Of a DNA stretch of 64,000 nucleotides, positions 41,343 through 49,138 are shown piece after piece. Under the pieces are notes generated by a model. It ran no database searches. It had not been told where the DNA came from and saw only the letters and a program-made list of their open reading frames with translations. Source of the DNA: Thermodesulfobacteriota bacterium (lineage in GTDB: Bacteria; Desulfobacterota; GWC2-55-46). The position numbers were made by a program, and so were the translations under genes. The number at the start of each line of letters is the position of its first letter. Positions within the stretch are counted from its first letter, which is position 1. The stretch lies in the NCBI GenBank assembly GCA_030583865.1, contig CP129479.1, positions 62,001 through 126,000 on the forward strand, given 5' to 3'.

Positions 41343-42106
41343 TCCCGCGTTCCCTCCATGTCGAGGACCAGCTCGTCTACCAGGCTCAGGACGCTAAGCG
41401 GCGTCTGGTAGGTAGCCCCGTCCTTCATCTTGACGAAGAAGGCGTCCTCCGGAAATTCATCAAGGTCCCAGGAGTAGAAGAACTGGTTCATGCCCCGCGC
41501 GTGCCCTTCCCAAAAAGGGGCGTACTCCTCGAAGACAAAATCCCGCGGCAGGTTTGCAAAACGCGCGTTTATCTCTATGGGGCTGTACCTTATGACGGTC
41601 CCCAGGGCGTGCCCTTTTTTGCTCCTCGAGGTCTCGGCCTCGCCGATCTCCTTGAACGGTATATAAGGCGACTCGGGCGGGTAGGGGAACTGAAGCCTTT
41701 TCCCGAACATAAGGACCGCCATCTTTGGGGCCGCGCTCATGCCTGTTATCCGGAGCCGCCAGTGGCGCTTCCATTCCTGGGTAAAGCACCGGAGGATCGA
41801 CTTGTCGTTCTCCGGGGTGAGACTCATTACGGTTTCCCTGTTGCCGCCCCATTGCTCGTCAGGGCACCACTGGAGGTCTATGGTGGCGCCGATGCTTCCG
41901 AGGTTGTGCCCTGCTATCCCGAGGCAATCGACGGGCCGGGGCTCGCCGCAGTCGATGGTAATGGTCTGCTCATCGGTATTCGCCGCCTGCCAGAAGGTAT
42001 AGGTACGCAGATCCCGCAGGTTCAGGACGCTCGTGCCAGTGGCCTCGCTTGTGGCCACGGGCGCCCCGTCATTCAGCCGGTTATCGTAGAGGATCACGGG
42101 CTCCAT
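41339..42106 (-). CDS. Tail protein with discoidin-like N-terminus
   Basis: A 255-residue protein. Residues 10-130 (LRDLRTYTFWQAANTDEQTI, 'DCLGIAGHNLGSIGATIDL', 'RHWRLRITGMS') resemble the F5/8 discoidin fold used in phage tail tips. The second half carries 'PFWEGHARGMNQFFYSWDL', a pattern seen in proteins just downstream of the tape measure in B3-like phages. Its ends overlap both neighbours, one base with the tape measure stop and four with the hub gene, so it is firmly part of the tail operon. A role in the distal tail is probable. Confidence 0.65.
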   Translation of the reverse strand: MEPVILYDNRLNDGAPVATSEATGTSVLNLRDLRTYTFWQAANTDEQTITIDCGEPRPVDCLGIAGHNLGSIGATIDLQWCPDEQWGGNRETVMSLTPENDKSILRCFTQEWKRHWRLRITGMSAAPKMAVLMFGKRLQFPYPPESPYIPFKEIGEAETSRSKKGHALGTVIRYSPIEINARFANLPRDFVFEEYAPFWEGHARGMNQFFYSWDLDEFPEDAFFVKMKDGATYQTPLSVLSLVDELVLDMEGTRE

Positions 42107-44283
42107 CAGTGTACGTTGTCCTCCACGGCCTTCTGTATCGAGGGAAGCATTATGCGCGCAAGCTCGTCATGGCTGTTGAGCACGTCCCCGTAAATATGCA
42201 CCTCCACGGCTATGGGCCGTTTCTCAGGCTCGAGCCTCTGCGGGACAGGGTACGCGTTCGGCGAGCCGCCCCCGTATGACGGAGTGGCCGAGCCGCCCGC
42301 GCTGATGCTCGCAGTGCTGCCCGGCTGCTGCGATTTAATGGCCTGCACCCTTGCCATGCCCGCAGCGATCGCGGCAGCCGCCGCCGCAACGCCCAGGGCA
42401 GGGCCGACTATCGGTATCGAAGCAAGCGCCGTGTATGCCTGCTGTGCGCCCTTATACGTCGATATGACCGTCTCCGCGATCGCAAAGACCTTCATGGCCT
42501 CGAACATGGCCTTGTTCTTCGAGCCGGTCGCGGTATAGAGGTTTTGCAGGATGTTGGACATGGCGCCAGCCGCACCTGCGGCATAGGAGAGTTTCAGCTC
42601 ATTTTTCTTTTTCTCCGTCTCGGTCTCCAGGTGGCTGTACATCTCAAATATCTGCTGTTGAGAAGCCCCTGAGTCGATCATCGCCTGGATGACCTGGGCG
42701 TTGTAGTCGTGCAAGGCCCCGAGCTTCTGCTGGTATTTGGCCTGTAGAGCGCCTATCTCGTTATCGCCCTCGAAGTTCTCGATCGAGGGCTCGTAAGGGC
42801 TTTCCTGCTTCAATTTCACGAGGTCCTGTTCAGCCTGCCTTTTGCTCTTTTCCTCTTCGATAGCCCTTTCTATTTCAAGCTGCCTTTCTCTGGCGGCAAC
42901 ATATCTCTCGACTTGCTCTGTAGTGGCCCCCTGGCCCGAGAGTTCGAGGCTTTCGAGTTCCAGCTGCCGTTCCTTGCTCGCGTTAAGCTTTTCAGTAGCC
43001 ACCCCGACAGAACGAATCCTCTCCTCGGCGCGTGCCTCGGTTACTTCAGCCTCCTTGGCTGCCTTAGCCTCGTTGAATTTTTGCTGTGCCGCCGTGAGCT
43101 CGTTTACCAGCTTTATATCCGCACCCTTGGCGACGAGGCTTTTACTCTGCGCCTCGGAATACGCCGAGGCGCTCATCGTAAGCCTGTTGTATTCGTCACT
43201 GAGCTTTTCGATCTCCGACCTGAGTGATTTATTAAGTTCCTCTATTTTCTTTGAGGTGGATTCGCCCTCGTTTTTCGCCTGCTGCTGAGAAGCGGCATAC
43301 GCGGCCATGACGGTCTCGCTTGATTCAAATATCGTTTTAAGGTTCTCCTGCGACTTCTTGGCCAGATCGTCTGCGGCCGCAAAAGCGGCCTCCGCGTCCA
43401 TCTCCCATCTCTGTGTAGCCCCGGATGTTATTCCGAGCCAGTCGGAAAGCTTTGACAGCGCGGATATCATCTTGAAGATGCCGCCCGCGAGGAAGAGCGC
43501 CGCGGCGGCAGCTCCCTGGAAAATCCCGTATAAGGCTATCCCGCCTTTTACTACAAAAGCACCTGCCATGAGCTTGAGATTCCCTATCGTGGCCGTGAGC
43601 TGCTCCATTTTCTCCTTGGCGGTAAGGACCTCGAGGTTGTGCCTGCTGAGGGCCTCTTTCCCGGCCTCCAAGGTGGAGTTCAAGATCGCGAGCTTCTGGT
43701 CCTTGGCCGAGAGCTCCTCGACCGACTTTCCGAGGGACCTGGCCATCGCCTCGTTCGCCTCGCCAAGTCTGAGGGTAAGGCCGAGGTTATCGATGATCAT
43801 GGGGCTTCCGCGCCCGATGCCAGTAGCGAGGTCGTTGAACGCCTGGGTGGTGGATATCCCCATGTCCCTGGCCTTGGCCCTTGCCACGAGCATGAGGTCT
43901 CCGAGCTTTTCGACCGGTATCTGAAGGGACATGGCCCTGTTGGCAGCTTCCGTAAGGGACTTGTTATCGATCATCCCTGCAGAGAGGGTCCTCAGGCGTC
44001 CAAAGACCTGCTCCGCATCGTGCCCCATGCCCTCGACCATCGAACGGAAAGCGGCCCTCGACTGCTCGTACTGCGCAGCCTGCTCGGCGAGGTTCCAGGC
44101 GCCCTGCAGAGCTTTCACGGCTCCGTAGACCGCTGCCGAGACCTCGAGCCAATGCTTCTTGATCTTCCCGGTGAGCCCGCCGGTAGAAGTCTCGAACTTC
44201 TCGGTCGATTCCTCGACCTTCTGCATGTTCTCGATGTAGGCCTTGCCGTTCGCGTCGATTACTATCGTGACCTTGTTAGCCAT
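42106..44283 (-). CDS. Tail tape measure protein
   Basis: A 725-residue protein that sets tail length. The N-terminal 230 residues have the typical tape-measure domain (FGRLRTLSAGMIDNKSLTEA, 'AMSLQIPVEKLGDLMLVARAKA', 'QAFNDLATGIGRGSPMIIDNLG'). Two hydrophobic stretches lie near residues 245-285. A long coiled coil (about 330-560, many Glu/Lys/Gln) follows, then a third hydrophobic region (600-690). At about 1.5 angstroms per residue the tail would be roughly 100 nm. The start overlaps the end of the frameshift extension of the chaperone gene by 22 bases, as in lambda, where the GT protein loads onto the tape measure. Confidence 0.9.
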   Translation of the reverse strand: MANKVTIVIDANGKAYIENMQKVEESTEKFETSTGGLTGKIKKHWLEVSAAVYGAVKALQGAWNLAEQAAQYEQSRAAFRSMVEGMGHDAEQVFGRLRTLSAGMIDNKSLTEAANRAMSLQIPVEKLGDLMLVARAKARDMGISTTQAFNDLATGIGRGSPMIIDNLGLTLRLGEANEAMARSLGKSVEELSAKDQKLAILNSTLEAGKEALSRHNLEVLTAKEKMEQLTATIGNLKLMAGAFVVKGGIALYGIFQGAAAAALFLAGGIFKMISALSKLSDWLGITSGATQRWEMDAEAAFAAADDLAKKSQENLKTIFESSETVMAAYAASQQQAKNEGESTSKKIEELNKSLRSEIEKLSDEYNRLTMSASAYSEAQSKSLVAKGADIKLVNELTAAQQKFNEAKAAKEAEVTEARAEERIRSVGVATEKLNASKERQLELESLELSGQGATTEQVERYVAARERQLEIERAIEEEKSKRQAEQDLVKLKQESPYEPSIENFEGDNEIGALQAKYQQKLGALHDYNAQVIQAMIDSGASQQQIFEMYSHLETETEKKKNELKLSYAAGAAGAMSNILQNLYTATGSKNKAMFEAMKVFAIAETVISTYKGAQQAYTALASIPIVGPALGVAAAAAAIAAGMARVQAIKSQQPGSTASISAGGSATPSYGGGSPNAYPVPQRLEPEKRPIAVEVHIYGDVLNSHDELARIMLPSIQKAVEDNVH

Positions 44284-44534
44284 AGCTCGAATTCATCCTT
44301 TAAGACCCCGATATCGGTCCACTCCTGGAGCGTCAGATCATCCGCCTCGAAGGGAAAGCCGCCGCGCTGTAGCCTGAAAAGGTTCCATATATGGCCGAAC
44401 CACCTGCCCGGCTCATAGGGCTTTGAGAGCGGGCATCTGGCGCACATCGTTGCGAGGTGAGGCCCGGAGTTTGCCGCGCACTCTTTTTTCTTCGCCGTCG
44501 TGCACCTGTCGAGAAACCTCTTTAGTTCTTCTCC
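44262..44534 (-). CDS. Frameshift extension of the tail-assembly chaperone (lambda T-like)
   Basis: This frame has no good start of its own: the first ATG (44447) lacks a ribosome site, and the frame is open back through the stop of the upstream chaperone gene. If ribosomes slip back one base at 44534-44540, the product continues LGEELKRFLDRCTTAKKKEC and then adds a zinc-binding-like set of cysteines (MCARCPLSKPYEPG) and a helical end. About 90 residues are added, giving a fusion of about 228. A short chaperone with a -1 extension directly before the tape measure is the standard siphoviral arrangement (lambda G and GT). Confidence 0.78.
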   Translation of the reverse strand, partial: GEELKRFLDRCTTAKKKECAANSGPHLATMCARCPLSKPYEPGRWFGHIWNLFRLQRGGFPFEADDLTLQEWTDIGVLKDEFELWLTRSR

Positions 44535-44947
44535 AAAGGGGCGGGCTCTTCGTCAATGACCTCCTCGATATCGATATCGTCCGCGGAATCCACCCTTACC
44601 CCCTCGAATACCGCGAGTGCGAGCGTACGCACTATGTCGGACGCGCCCTCGGCCACTATCATCTTCCAGTCATCCCGGTAGTTCGGGTCGTTCGGGTCGC
44701 TCGATATGGGCTCGCCGCCCACGCCGAAGTCGCCGGTCCTGAAGCCGGTGAGTATCTTTAGGCCGAATTCCGCTCTCACATCGAAGGAACGGACGACTAT
44801 CTTGCCGCCCTTCTTTTTCATAAGCCTGGACTGATAAAGCGCCTCCTCCCTGGACGTGGGATTCCGGTAGTAAAGCTCTATCTCCGAGCCGCTCCGGGAG
44901 TCGAGGACAGTCAAAGTGTTTTTTTCGCTTCTGGTGAGTTCCCTCAT
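44522..44947 (-). CDS. Tail-assembly chaperone (lambda G-like), zero-frame product
   Basis: A 141-residue protein from ATG 44947 (MRELTRSEKNTLTVL), which is preceded by ggagg at a proper distance. The longer open frame (to 45169) lies inside the tail tube gene and is disregarded. The acidic C-terminus (EEVIDEEPAPLEKN) contains the slippery codons. Homologues in long-tailed phages coat and stabilise the tape measure before the tail tube polymerises. It lies 27 bases after the tube gene stop, just as lambda G follows V. Confidence 0.82.
   Translation of the reverse strand: MRELTRSEKNTLTVLDSRSGSEIELYYRNPTSREEALYQSRLMKKKGGKIVVRSFDVRAEFGLKILTGFRTGDFGVGGEPISSDPNDPNYRDDWKMIVAEGASDIVRTLALAVFEGVRVDSADDIDIEEVIDEEPAPLEKN
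44534..44540 (-). promoter_or_regulatory. Programmed -1 frameshift slippery site
   Basis: Minus-strand bases read C CCT TTG in the zero frame. This is the canonical X XXY YYZ heptamer CCCTTTG, with re-pairing CCC TTT possible in the -1 frame. It is placed three sense codons before the zero-frame stop TAA (44522-44524). The -1 frame is open for 90 codons beyond it. Confidence 0.8.
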
Positions 44948-44973
44948 CTGTTCATCCTCCGCTTTCTTCTTTT

Positions 44974-45909
44974 TTACTGGAATGAAAGGCTTATCTCGTC
45001 GTTGCCCGCGTCCGGCGTGAATATGATGGGGAGCGCGTAGGTGAGTATGTTCTCCCGGTCGCCGTACTTGGGCACGTCGAGCTGGACCTTGGGTGCAGTT
45101 ATCACGCATTTGTTCCCCGCCGCGCTCCCCACCGTGGCCGAGAGCGCAACCTGGGCCGACGTCTCCCACATGGACCAGAAGTTTTTGGTCGCGAGCGCCA
45201 CGGCCTCAGGGTCGCACTCGCCCTTGATGGATCGCCCCTTGATGAAATACTCGAGTATGCCCGTCGCCGCGTTCGCGCTGTTCCGCCTGGCTATCTCGTT
45301 CCCGGCGTCGAATTTGAAGTTCTCGATCACCGCCGCGTACCCGTCGATGGCGAAAGCCGCGGAAAGGACCCTGGCCGGGTCGGTTTCGTTGAAGACCGGG
45401 TCCGCCGGGATGTTCTGGTCCACCGGCCCCTGCCACAGGCCCGTAAAATCGAATTTGACGTTCCCGTACTCCCCGGCCTTGAGCTCGACACCGAAGGTGC
45501 CCCTGCAGCCCGAGACCTTATGGAGGATGTTGTGCCGGTAGAAATAGATGGTGACCGACTCGCCGGTAGACGCGTCCGAGTTGGGGTCGTAGTCCACCTG
45601 GGTATCCGGCGTGACCGTCTCCGTGAAGTTGCAGGCCCTGAGAAGCGGCCCGATTTCCGGCGCGACACCCAGAGCGCCAGATCCCTTGAGCTCGGTGGTG
45701 AACGATACCTTCACCCCTTCGCCGATGTTGAACCCGGTCTGCGCCCCGTAATGCGGCTTCACGTTTGCGCGCTCTATCCTCCTCCCGAGAGATTCGACCT
45801 CGGGCGCGGAACAGAGTATTGCGTTTGCGGCGGCCGTGGGCACCGGGTCCACCCCGTAGCCGCCCGCTTCAAGCTTCACGAGCACGACCGCCTTGCTTTT
45901 CTGGAGCAT
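44974..45909 (-). CDS. Tail tube protein
   Basis: A 311-residue protein placed between the head-tail connector genes and the tail chaperone, the position of the tube subunit in siphoviral transposable phages. It shows a beta-rich sequence with an early 'GVDPVPTAAANAILCSAPEVES' and regular short strands ('VKVSFTTELKGSGALG', 'YGNVKFDFTGLWQGP'), as in HK97-type tail tubes. No sheath (Mu L) gene is present on either side. An aaggag ribosome site precedes ATG 45909. High expression is expected. The assignment rests on size, order and strand pattern. Confidence 0.72.
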   Translation of the reverse strand: MLQKSKAVVLVKLEAGGYGVDPVPTAAANAILCSAPEVESLGRRIERANVKPHYGAQTGFNIGEGVKVSFTTELKGSGALGVAPEIGPLLRACNFTETVTPDTQVDYDPNSDASTGESVTIYFYRHNILHKVSGCRGTFGVELKAGEYGNVKFDFTGLWQGPVDQNIPADPVFNETDPARVLSAAFAIDGYAAVIENFKFDAGNEIARRNSANAATGILEYFIKGRSIKGECDPEAVALATKNFWSMWETSAQVALSATVGSAAGNKCVITAPKVQLDVPKYGDRENILTYALPIIFTPDAGNDEISLSFQ

Positions 45910-45943
45910 CTTTTATTCTCCTTTCTTGCCCTTGCCGGTTTTC

Positions 45944-46357
45944 CTAAGCCGGTATGGGAAGGTACTGCCTGGTCCTGAATCTCACCGCGTACTCGATGAC
46001 CCCGGACTCATACCCCGCGATCTCCCGTGATACGCAGGCAAGCGGCTCGATGTCGCTAAAGCCCAAAGTATTGCCGATGAGCGCGTCCCTCACCGCGTCC
46101 ATTATCGAGTAGGCGTCCCTCGCGGCATCCTTCTCAGACCTGAGGTTCTTGACCGCGACCACCACGTCATATACGAGCTCGACCACCGGCCTCGGCTTCG
46201 TCCCGGTATCCCTCTCCGAGACGAAGTAAACATAGGCCGCAGGATGGGATATGGACGCGGGGATTTCCTTCCTCCCCACGGACCAGACACCTTTGAAGAT
46301 TTCGAGGCCGGTAACCGCCTGGATGATCCTGTCCTCGATGTCGGCGATCGTGCTCAC
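45944..46357 (-). CDS. Mu gp37-like protein (DUF1834), head-tail connector
   Basis: A 137-residue protein of the DUF1834/gp37 family. It starts 'STIADIEDRIIQAVTG', has the central 'PAAYVYFVSERDTGTKPRPVVELVYDVVV' and ends 'RFRTRQYLPIPA'. In Mu-like phages this protein follows gp36 and is thought to join the head completion complex to the tail. It begins at the base after the gp36-like stop, so the two genes are fully abutted. Confidence 0.85.
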   Translation of the reverse strand: MSTIADIEDRIIQAVTGLEIFKGVWSVGRKEIPASISHPAAYVYFVSERDTGTKPRPVVELVYDVVVAVKNLRSEKDAARDAYSIMDAVRDALIGNTLGFSDIEPLACVSREIAGYESGVIEYAVRFRTRQYLPIPA

Positions 46358-46783
46358 CTAAAGGTCCTCCATCCTGCTCCGCGAGAAAATTCGGGCCGGG
46401 CCGCTTATGTCCGGCCGCTCGCTCTGCGTACCCGACTGGGGAGGGGGGTCCACTCCGAGAGATATGGTCCCCTTCGATATCCCCTCGAGCTGGCGGATGG
46501 CGTTCCGATATCTATCCGTCCTGGTCTGCGGTATTTCCTCGACACGCCTCGAATAGAGGTTATATACGGCCAGGTCCACGGAGCACTTCCTCAGCAGGTC
46601 CGGGACCGGGTCGAACGGGACCCTGTATTTAACGGCGCAGTACGAGTCGATCTCGGCGTCTGCCTGGGCTATCGCTTCGTCCACCCGGCCCTGGTCGACG
46701 GTCCCGTTCCCCTCATCGTCGGTGAGCTGGATAAGTATTTCCTCGGGTAGGAGCTTCTTTATGTCGTCGAGCGTGCAGTACAT
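46358..46783 (-). CDS. Mu gp36-like protein (DUF1320, gp436 family)
   Basis: A 141-residue DUF1320 protein. The family signature is complete: YCTLDDIKKLLPEEIL at the start, 'VDEAIAQADAEIDSYCAVKYRVPF' in the middle and 'RTDRYRNAIRQLEGI' after it. It probably forms part of the head-tail adaptor ring. The last residues (FSRSRMEDL) overlap nothing, and the next gene begins directly after the stop. Confidence 0.88.
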   Translation of the reverse strand: MYCTLDDIKKLLPEEILIQLTDDEGNGTVDQGRVDEAIAQADAEIDSYCAVKYRVPFDPVPDLLRKCSVDLAVYNLYSRRVEEIPQTRTDRYRNAIRQLEGISKGTISLGVDPPPQSGTQSERPDISGPARIFSRSRMEDL

Positions 46784-46807
46784 GACCGGTCCTCAGGAGA
46801 AGGGCGC

Positions 46808-47011
46808 TTAAGCGCCCTTCTCCTTCTTGTCTTCCTTGCCTTCTTTCTTTTTGTCTTCCTTCTCTTGCAGGACCTCGACCGCTAACATGGGCTCGTCCTG
46901 GAGGACCTTGAGCGTCTTTTCGTCGACCTCGACCACCCTGGCCTCCCGAGTGAACTCCATCCCGGCGCGCCTGAAGCGCTCGGGCCTTGAACTGACTTTT
47001 GCCTTAGGCAT
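46808..47011 (-). CDS. Mu gp35-like small protein
   Basis: A 67-residue protein with the short conserved head 'SSRPERFRRAGMEFT' and the core 'LKVLQDEPMLAVEVLQ' of the gp35/HI1506-related family, followed by a lysine/glutamate-rich tail. It lies between the major capsid and gp36 genes as in Mu. The role is unknown but the synteny is strict. The charged tail may be a linker. Confidence 0.75.
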   Translation of the reverse strand: MPKAKVSSRPERFRRAGMEFTREARVVEVDEKTLKVLQDEPMLAVEVLQEKEDKKKEGKEDKKEKGA

Positions 47012-47044
47012 TATTTTCCTCCGCTATTTTTTATGCACTGCGCA

Positions 47045-47920
47045 TTACAGCCAGGGCGTTACGAGCAGCTCGGCCGTGGCCCTCCATGAGTTGGTGGCTC
47101 CGGCGTCATCCCGCTCGTTAAGGAGTATCGCCCTCCCATTGCCCTCGAGCGAAGGCGGTACCACGAGGAGGTTCGGCTTTATGCCGAGCGGCTTGCCCTC
47201 ATCGTCCTTGAAGGACATCATGGCAGCCCTGGCCGCGGCATAGTTTGTTGCGTCGAGCGTCTGCTTGGAGGCATAGGCCAGCTGCCAGAGGCCGAACCCG
47301 GCGTTGTCCCTGCAGTCCACGCCATAGATGTATTCCTTCCTCATGAAGACGTTCTCGTCCGTGGGCCTGTCAAGGGAGATGAACTCGGCCGGTTTTCTCT
47401 TCTGGAGGATTATGGGCTTTATCGCCCTGGTCGTATCCAGGAGGTACCAGGCCGCGCCCGCGCCGCCTCCGTAGTTGGAAACGACTCCGGCCCCGACCGG
47501 ATGATCGGTATCGAAGAAATACTGGCCGTCGTAACAGAGGGCGGTCAGGCCGAGGGGCAGCATGGAAAAGGAGAGCTCGTCGTAATGCGCCGCAGAGGAC
47601 CGTCCCATCTCTGCTATGAACGGGCGGCATACCCCGTAGGTGTCGTCTTCTATGCTGTTCCTGTTGACGGCGACCGAAGACTCCCAGTCCTTGTTCTTTA
47701 TGGAGTAGCCGTGCGCCTCGAGGTTCTTTATGTGCCTGTCGCCTATCCACTCCCTGAGCTTGGGGAAGGCGCCGAGCCATCCGTACTCCTCAGTGCCGGT
47801 CGATGACGGCACTGACATGGCTATTTTCTCCCATTCCGGGGCGACGCCCTGGAACGCCTCGTTGTATATGGTTTTGAAGCTCTTGTAGACGGCCGCAAGG
47901 GCGGCCTGATTGAGTTCCAT
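47045..47920 (-). CDS. Major capsid protein (Mu gpT family)
   Basis: A 291-residue Mu-like major head subunit with 'AVYKSFKTIYNEAFQGVAPEWEKIAM', the 'GWLGAFPKLREWIGDR' motif diagnostic of gpT, and 'CYDGQYFFDTDHP'. It adopts the HK97-type shell fold and builds the icosahedral head. A strong ggagggc ribosome site lies before ATG 47920. The 85-base spacer upstream contains a hairpin (acggcctc/gaggccgt, 47948-47972), which may help to isolate high-level capsid expression. Confidence 0.93.
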   Translation of the reverse strand: MELNQAALAAVYKSFKTIYNEAFQGVAPEWEKIAMSVPSSTGTEEYGWLGAFPKLREWIGDRHIKNLEAHGYSIKNKDWESSVAVNRNSIEDDTYGVCRPFIAEMGRSSAAHYDELSFSMLPLGLTALCYDGQYFFDTDHPVGAGVVSNYGGGAGAAWYLLDTTRAIKPIILQKRKPAEFISLDRPTDENVFMRKEYIYGVDCRDNAGFGLWQLAYASKQTLDATNYAAARAAMMSFKDDEGKPLGIKPNLLVVPPSLEGNGRAILLNERDDAGATNSWRATAELLVTPWL

Positions 47921-48005
47921 TTTTTGCCCTCCGTAGTTTTAAAGTGAACGGCCTCGGTCCGGAAGAGGCCGTGTTGCTACTCAGTCCTTAAATCCGGGAA
48001 CCTTT

Positions 48006-48545
48006 TTAGCCGAACTTCACCCAGACGCCGTTCGCGTCGACATCGAAGACCTTTCCGGCCACGCTCCTTGTATTGGTGCCGTTCGTCTTGGCCACGGTCT
48101 GGTCGTCGACGATATAGCAGTCCGCGCCGATATCTGCCGTAGTAATGGCGTCACCGGCTCCGGAGTTGCCGAACCTGAAGATGCCCTTTTCTATCCTTAC
48201 GCTCCTGGCTCCGGCTGCTCCGTCCGTATTGTCAACGAACTCGGCGAAGCGTCCGATGCCGAGCAGGGTGGTCGCCACGGCTCCGGGCGTTACATTGCCG
48301 TCGGCATCCCTTGCCGCGAGCCCTCCGGCGAAGCACTTGACGTCGGCCGCGACCGGGAGCACTAATGAATCCCCGCTCCTCTTCAGCGTGTTCCTGTCGG
48401 CTGTAAGGGCCGCCAGCCCGAAGACCGGGAGCGCCGAGGCCGCAATCGTCGTTTCAGTCGAGGAAAGGACGCCGACGCCGTAGAGGACTATCACCGCCAT
48501 GAGGGCCAGCGCAAGACATGCCCAAATGCTCTTTCTCATTTTCAA
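48006..48545 (-). CDS. Capsid decoration-like protein with an N-terminal hydrophobic segment
   Basis: A 179-residue protein located between scaffold/protease and capsid genes. Residues 60-179 look like the small beta-barrel decoration proteins found there in Mu-like phages ('RSGDSLVLPVAADVKCFAGGLAARDADG', 'FRFGNSGAGDAITTADIGADCYIV'). Residues 1-30 (MKMRKSIWACLALALMAVIVL) form a basic start plus a hydrophobic segment ending in an Ala-Ser-Ala-like region, as in signal peptides. An export signal on a capsid protein is unexpected. The start ATG 48545 has a ggag ribosome site, so the segment is probably translated. Confidence 0.68.
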   Translation of the reverse strand: MKMRKSIWACLALALMAVIVLYGVGVLSSTETTIAASALPVFGLAALTADRNTLKRSGDSLVLPVAADVKCFAGGLAARDADGNVTPGAVATTLLGIGRFAEFVDNTDGAAGARSVRIEKGIFRFGNSGAGDAITTADIGADCYIVDDQTVAKTNGTNTRSVAGKVFDVDANGVWVKFG

Positions 48546-48565
48546 ATCTCCTTTGAGTTTTTAGT

Positions 48566-48593
48566 ATCACTTTGCCGCCTCCGGCAAAGTGAT
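48566..48593 (-). other. 12-base-pair hairpin between scaffold and decoration genes
   Basis: atcactttgccg pairs perfectly with cggcaaagtgat around the loop cctc. On the transcribed strand it is followed by ACTAAAAACTC, not a T run, so it is more likely an mRNA processing or stability element than a terminator. It lies between the protease stop and the ribosome site of the next gene. Confidence 0.55.
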
Positions 48594-48598
48594 CAGGA

Positions 48599-49138
48599 TC
48601 AGTTCCCGGCGTTGTGCTTCTTGAACGCCTCGTCCGAGACGCCGAGGTTCTTGTTTACGAGCTTCTGGATTTCGTCCGCGTCCTCTCCCTTCCTGGCACC
48701 GCCGCCGGGCAGGGCGTCCACAGGCACCACCTTCGGTGCCTTGTTGACGAATATCCGGAACCCGTCGGGGTCGCCAAGGGCGTAGGCCTCGGCCCATTCC
48801 TTCTGGGCGGCCGTTATCTTGCCTTCCTTCATGGCATGGGCCACGAGCTCGTCCCTGTTCCTTTTTGCGAGGTCCTCCTTGAGCTTCCTGAACTCCTCGA
48901 CGCTTACTACGCTCCCCGGCTGTTTCATGGCCAGTATAGTGGCCTTGGCCTCGGACGCGCTCGCCCCTTCCTGGAGGCCCAGGACCTCCGTTATTTCTTT
49001 CGGCACAGCCCCTTTGTTTGCCAGTGCGGCGGCTTCCGTCTCCGCGCCCTTTGCCAGGAGCGCCTCGACGGCCTTCAGCACGTCCTCTTCCGTGGCGCCC
49101 TCCGCAAGCTTGAACGCCTTAATGAGTTTTTCCAGCAT
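48599..49138 (-). CDS. Internal-start scaffold protein (Mu gpZ-like)
   Basis: ATG 49138 (MLEKLIKAFKLAEG) lies in frame inside the protease gene and is preceded by aaaggagagg at a suitable distance. It would give a 179-residue, highly charged helical protein equal to the protease C-terminal half, exactly how the Mu scaffold Z arises from gene I. Both products share the same stop. Confidence 0.68.
   Translation of the reverse strand: MLEKLIKAFKLAEGATEEDVLKAVEALLAKGAETEAAALANKGAVPKEITEVLGLQEGASASEAKATILAMKQPGSVVSVEEFRKLKEDLAKRNRDELVAHAMKEGKITAAQKEWAEAYALGDPDGFRIFVNKAPKVVPVDALPGGGARKGEDADEIQKLVNKNLGVSDEAFKKHNAGN

Noticed and set aside
44948-45169. N-terminal extension of the tail chaperone frame
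   Set aside because: It overlaps the tail tube gene, is low-complexity, and a good ribosome site lies before ATG 44947.
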